NCBI GenBank assembly: GCA_027490155.1
Contig: JAIXYP010000005.1
Span: 186,001-250,000 of the forward strand
Length of the DNA stretch: 64,000 nucleotides
Direction of reading: 5' to 3'
DNA from: Cytophagaceae bacterium
GTDB taxonomy: Bacteria; Bacteroidota; Bacteroidia; Cytophagales; Flexibacteraceae
Shown: in pieces, positions 61,893 to 64,000 of the stretch
Position numbering within the stretch: the first letter of the stretch is position 1
Layout of the letters: each line of letters begins with the position of its first letter
Made by a program: the position numbers and the translations under genes
Notes under the pieces: generated by a model
Databases searched by the model: none
Told to the model about the DNA's origin: nothing
The model's input: the letters and a program-made list of their open reading frames with translations, nothing else

Positions 61893-63149
61893 CTATACTT
61901 GTTCGGCTGTGGTGTCATAAGTTTCGATCACAGGTAGCCAGTTCGGGAAAATGGTCAGGTGTTTCTCGAGGACCAGTTTATAAATCAGGTCCCGCAGTTC
62001 GCCAATATTTGTCTTTTCGGTGGCAGATATAAAGACCGCATGGCGGCCCTGATGATTCATGTAGGTCGCCTTTAATTCCTCCAAAGTAGGCTTGACGGGG
62101 ACTTCGATGGAGTGCCAACCTAGAACGGGGTCATAAACATCTGGCAGCTCCTCTGGGGCTTCGATCTTGTAATTGTCGATCTTGTTAAAGACAAAAATAG
62201 TTGGCTTGTCAACGGCCTTGAGATCCGATAAAATGCCCTGCACAACATCCATTTGTTGCTCAAACTGGGTGTGGCTCAGGTCCACAACATGGACCAGAAT
62301 GTCCGCCTCGCGTACCTCATCAAGGGTCGATTTGAAACTTTCGATCAAGTGTGTAGGCAGTTTCCGAATGAAACCAACCGTGTCAGTTAGCAAGAAGGGT
62401 ACTTGGTTGAGGACCATTTTGCGCACTGTGCTATCGACGGTGGCAAAGAGTTTATTTTCGGCAAATACCTCGGACTTAGCTAATAGGTTCAGTATGGTGC
62501 TTTTGCCCACGTTGGTATAGCCCACCAAGGCGATCCGTACGAGTTGTTCCCGATTTTTGCGCCGAGTTACATTTTGTTTATCGATTTCGTCCAGCTTAGT
62601 TTTGAGGAAACTTATGCGGTCGTTAACAATCCTACGGTCGGTCTCAAGCTCTTTTTCACCGGGGCCACGCATACCTACACCGCCTTTTTGTTTACTAAGG
62701 TGAGACCACATGCGCGTTAGACGTGGCAGGAGGTACTGGTATTGGGCTAGTTCGACCTGTGTTTTAGCTTGGGCCGATTGTGCCCGTTGGCTGAATATAT
62801 TTAGGATAAGAAGGCTGCGATCCAAGATTTTGATCTTCAGCTCTGCCTCCAAGAACCGTACCTGGGCAGGTGTGAGGTCATCATCAAAAACAACCATGTC
62901 AACGCCAGAGGCCTCGACCATTTGTTTGAGGTCTTCCAGTTTGCCTTTACCGAGGTAGCTACGGCGTTCTGGCCGTTCTAGGTTTTGGGTGATGCGACCA
63001 ATGGTTACGATGCCAGAAGTTTGGGCCAAAAACTCCAGTTCGTTGAGGTACTCCTCTGTTTGCGCCATGGTCTGCCTTTGAGGGCTCACTGCTACGAGTA
63101 TGGCGCGTTCGGGGATACCTGCGGTGGAGAATAGCTTCTTTTCTATCAT
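61893..63149 (-). CDS. hflX: Ribosome-associated GTPase HflX
   Basis: 418 residues. The HflX N-terminal ATP-binding-like domain (about 15-115, ending EAELKIKILDRSLLILNIF) is followed by a helical linker with GGVGMRGPGEKELETDRRIV. The G domain has G1 GYTNVGKST, G3 DTVGFIRKLP and G4 FNKID. HflX splits stalled ribosomes, e.g. after heat stress. TACCTTTG promoter at 63187-63194, about 30 nt of leader. Confidence 0.96.
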   Translation of the reverse strand: MIEKKLFSTAGIPERAILVAVSPQRQTMAQTEEYLNELEFLAQTSGIVTIGRITQNLERPERRSYLGKGKLEDLKQMVEASGVDMVVFDDDLTPAQVRFLEAELKIKILDRSLLILNIFSQRAQSAQAKTQVELAQYQYLLPRLTRMWSHLSKQKGGVGMRGPGEKELETDRRIVNDRISFLKTKLDEIDKQNVTRRKNREQLVRIALVGYTNVGKSTILNLLAKSEVFAENKLFATVDSTVRKMVLNQVPFLLTDTVGFIRKLPTHLIESFKSTLDEVREADILVHVVDLSHTQFEQQMDVVQGILSDLKAVDKPTIFVFNKIDNYKIEAPEELPDVYDPVLGWHSIEVPVKPTLEELKATYMNHQGRHAVFISATEKTNIGELRDLIYKLVLEKHLTIFPNWLPVIETYDTTAEQV

Positions 63150-63186
63150 TGTATACTTGGGGAGCGGTATAAATGCTGCTAGCCTA

Positions 63187-63194
63187 CAAAGGTA
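63187..63194 (-). promoter_or_regulatory. -7 promoter element of hflX
   Basis: TACCTTTG on the minus strand, full match to TAnnTTTG, 38 bp before the ATG at 63149. Confidence 0.65.
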
Positions 63195-63261
63195 GGATGT
63201 TTGGGTCGCATCCTAATGCCAACATCACAATAGCCGTACCAGACCTTTGGATAGATTGGTC

Positions 63262-63269
63262 TACTTTTG
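63262..63269 (+). promoter_or_regulatory. -7 promoter element of queA
   Basis: TACTTTTG, full match to TAnnTTTG, with about 80 nt of leader before the ATG at 63358. Confidence 0.6.
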
Positions 63270-63357
63270 CATTCATTTCCTAAGCTTGCCTGGTCCGTCG
63301 TTGTACAATGATCAAAGGGCCATTTTAGTTGAAACCAAGACCAGCCCACAGCACCTT

Positions 63358-64000
63358 ATGTCCGAACGGTATCTCGATGTCCAAGAGTTTACGTATGACC
63401 TACCAGATAAACGCATTGCTCGTTATCCTGTTGCTGAGCGTGATGCTAGTAAGTTATTGATCTATAGTAAGGGCCAAATTGCAGAGAAAACTTTCAGGTC
63501 CTTGCCAGATGTATTGCCAGAAAATAGCCACTTGGTGTTCAACAACACAAAGGTGATTGCAGCCAGGCTTCTGCTTTCAGACGGACTGGATCTTAAAGCT
63601 GAGGTGTTTCTGCTGGAGCCAGCCCAGACCGAGGGATCCCTAGAGCAGGTAATGACCAAACAAGGCAATACTATTTGGCATTGTATGGTGGGTGGCCTCA
63701 AGAAATGGCGTAAGGTCAACAAGACGCTCATATCAACTGCCATTGCAACGCCCACGTCAGAGGATGATTTTTCAGGCGAAATCACCTTGAGCGCTACATT
63801 GTTGCCGGACAGCATCGAACCTTCAGTGCAACTGTCTTGGCTTCCGGCCCACTTGCCATTTGGTAAGGTTCTGTCTGTCATCGGGAATATCCCATTGCCT
63901 CCTTATCTCAAACGACAGGCAGATAAGCTAGATGCTGTGACCTACCAGACGGTTTATGCCAAACACGAAGGTGCCGTTGCTGCCCCAACTGCTGGTTTGC
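63358..64000 (+). CDS. queA: S-adenosylmethionine:tRNA ribosyltransferase-isomerase, 5' part
   Basis: First 214 codons of queA; the frame is still open at the window end. QueA moves the ribosyl part of SAM onto preQ1 in tRNA to make epoxyqueuosine. Visible conserved segments are FTYDLPDKRIARYPVAERDASKLL, LVFNNTKVIAARL, GNIPLPPYLKR and, at the edge, YAKHEGAVAAPTAGL. The insert between LLLSDG and HLPFGK is of the long Bacteroidetes type. Confidence 0.95.
   Translation, partial: MSERYLDVQEFTYDLPDKRIARYPVAERDASKLLIYSKGQIAEKTFRSLPDVLPENSHLVFNNTKVIAARLLLSDGLDLKAEVFLLEPAQTEGSLEQVMTKQGNTIWHCMVGGLKKWRKVNKTLISTAIATPTSEDDFSGEITLSATLLPDSIEPSVQLSWLPAHLPFGKVLSVIGNIPLPPYLKRQADKLDAVTYQTVYAKHEGAVAAPTAGL

Overview
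The window comes from a free-living member of the Bacteroidetes, probably the Cytophagales/Chitinophagales side. Four kinds of evidence agree. (1) At least three proteins are secreted with Por (type IX, T9SS) C-terminal sorting domains. (2) About fourteen promoters carry the Bacteroidetes -7 element TAnnTTTG, and clear Shine-Dalgarno sequences are rare. (3) There are SusC/BtuB-type TonB-dependent receptors and surface lipoproteins. (4) Bacteroidetes-typical genes are present: bifunctional ribBA, a DUF2723 transferase, MutS2, and a GreA-like protein of the kind often mislabelled as an acyl-carrier synthase. Genes are tightly packed and intrinsic terminators are frequent.

Layout. 1-812 is the 3' part of a nucleotide-sugar dehydrogenase. 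930-3971 is a metal (probably zinc) uptake operon: a TonB receptor plus a His-containing lipoprotein, with a perfect 15-bp palindrome at the promoter. 4109-8765 holds a T9SS-secreted protein, a DUF2723 membrane transferase and a small membrane protein. 8884-13599 holds typA/bipA, an LptF/LptG permease, an unassigned ~225-nt RNA gene with its own promoter and terminator, and an Lrp/AsnC regulator. 13821-18501 holds a Deg/HtrA protease, ribBA and a group-4 glycosyltransferase. 18542-20557 holds a merC-like gene under the same palindrome, an orphan secreted protein and tRNA-Thr.

21182-34303 is one giant gene (4,373 codons) for a T9SS-secreted, Thr/Ser/Asn/Gly-rich repeat protein built from five successively shorter modules. 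34450-41803 holds a TIM-barrel isomerase, a TerY-P phosphosignalling triad (VWA protein, PP2C phosphatase, membrane-anchored kinase), an AarF/ABC1 kinase with a TetR-type regulator, and a small ORF. 41847-46558 is a cobalamin-riboswitch operon: a BtuB-type receptor, a BtuG-like beta-propeller lipoprotein and a surface protein. 46828-49242 is feoAB, followed by tRNA-Val.

49524-64000 is mostly housekeeping: a repeat protein, ndk, a START-like protein, trmN6, pcm, lspA, mutS2, carA (behind a structured leader with a terminator), a GreA-like gene, a YdcF protein, an NAD(P)-binding reductase, pirin, hflX and the 5' part of queA.

The strongest leads are the shared operator that links the TonB operon and merC, the orphan RNA at 12782-13008 with a cloverleaf-like core, the TerY-P triad, the three-gene B12 surface operon and the modular giant protein. 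No complete novel defence system, CRISPR array, insertion sequence or prophage was seen.
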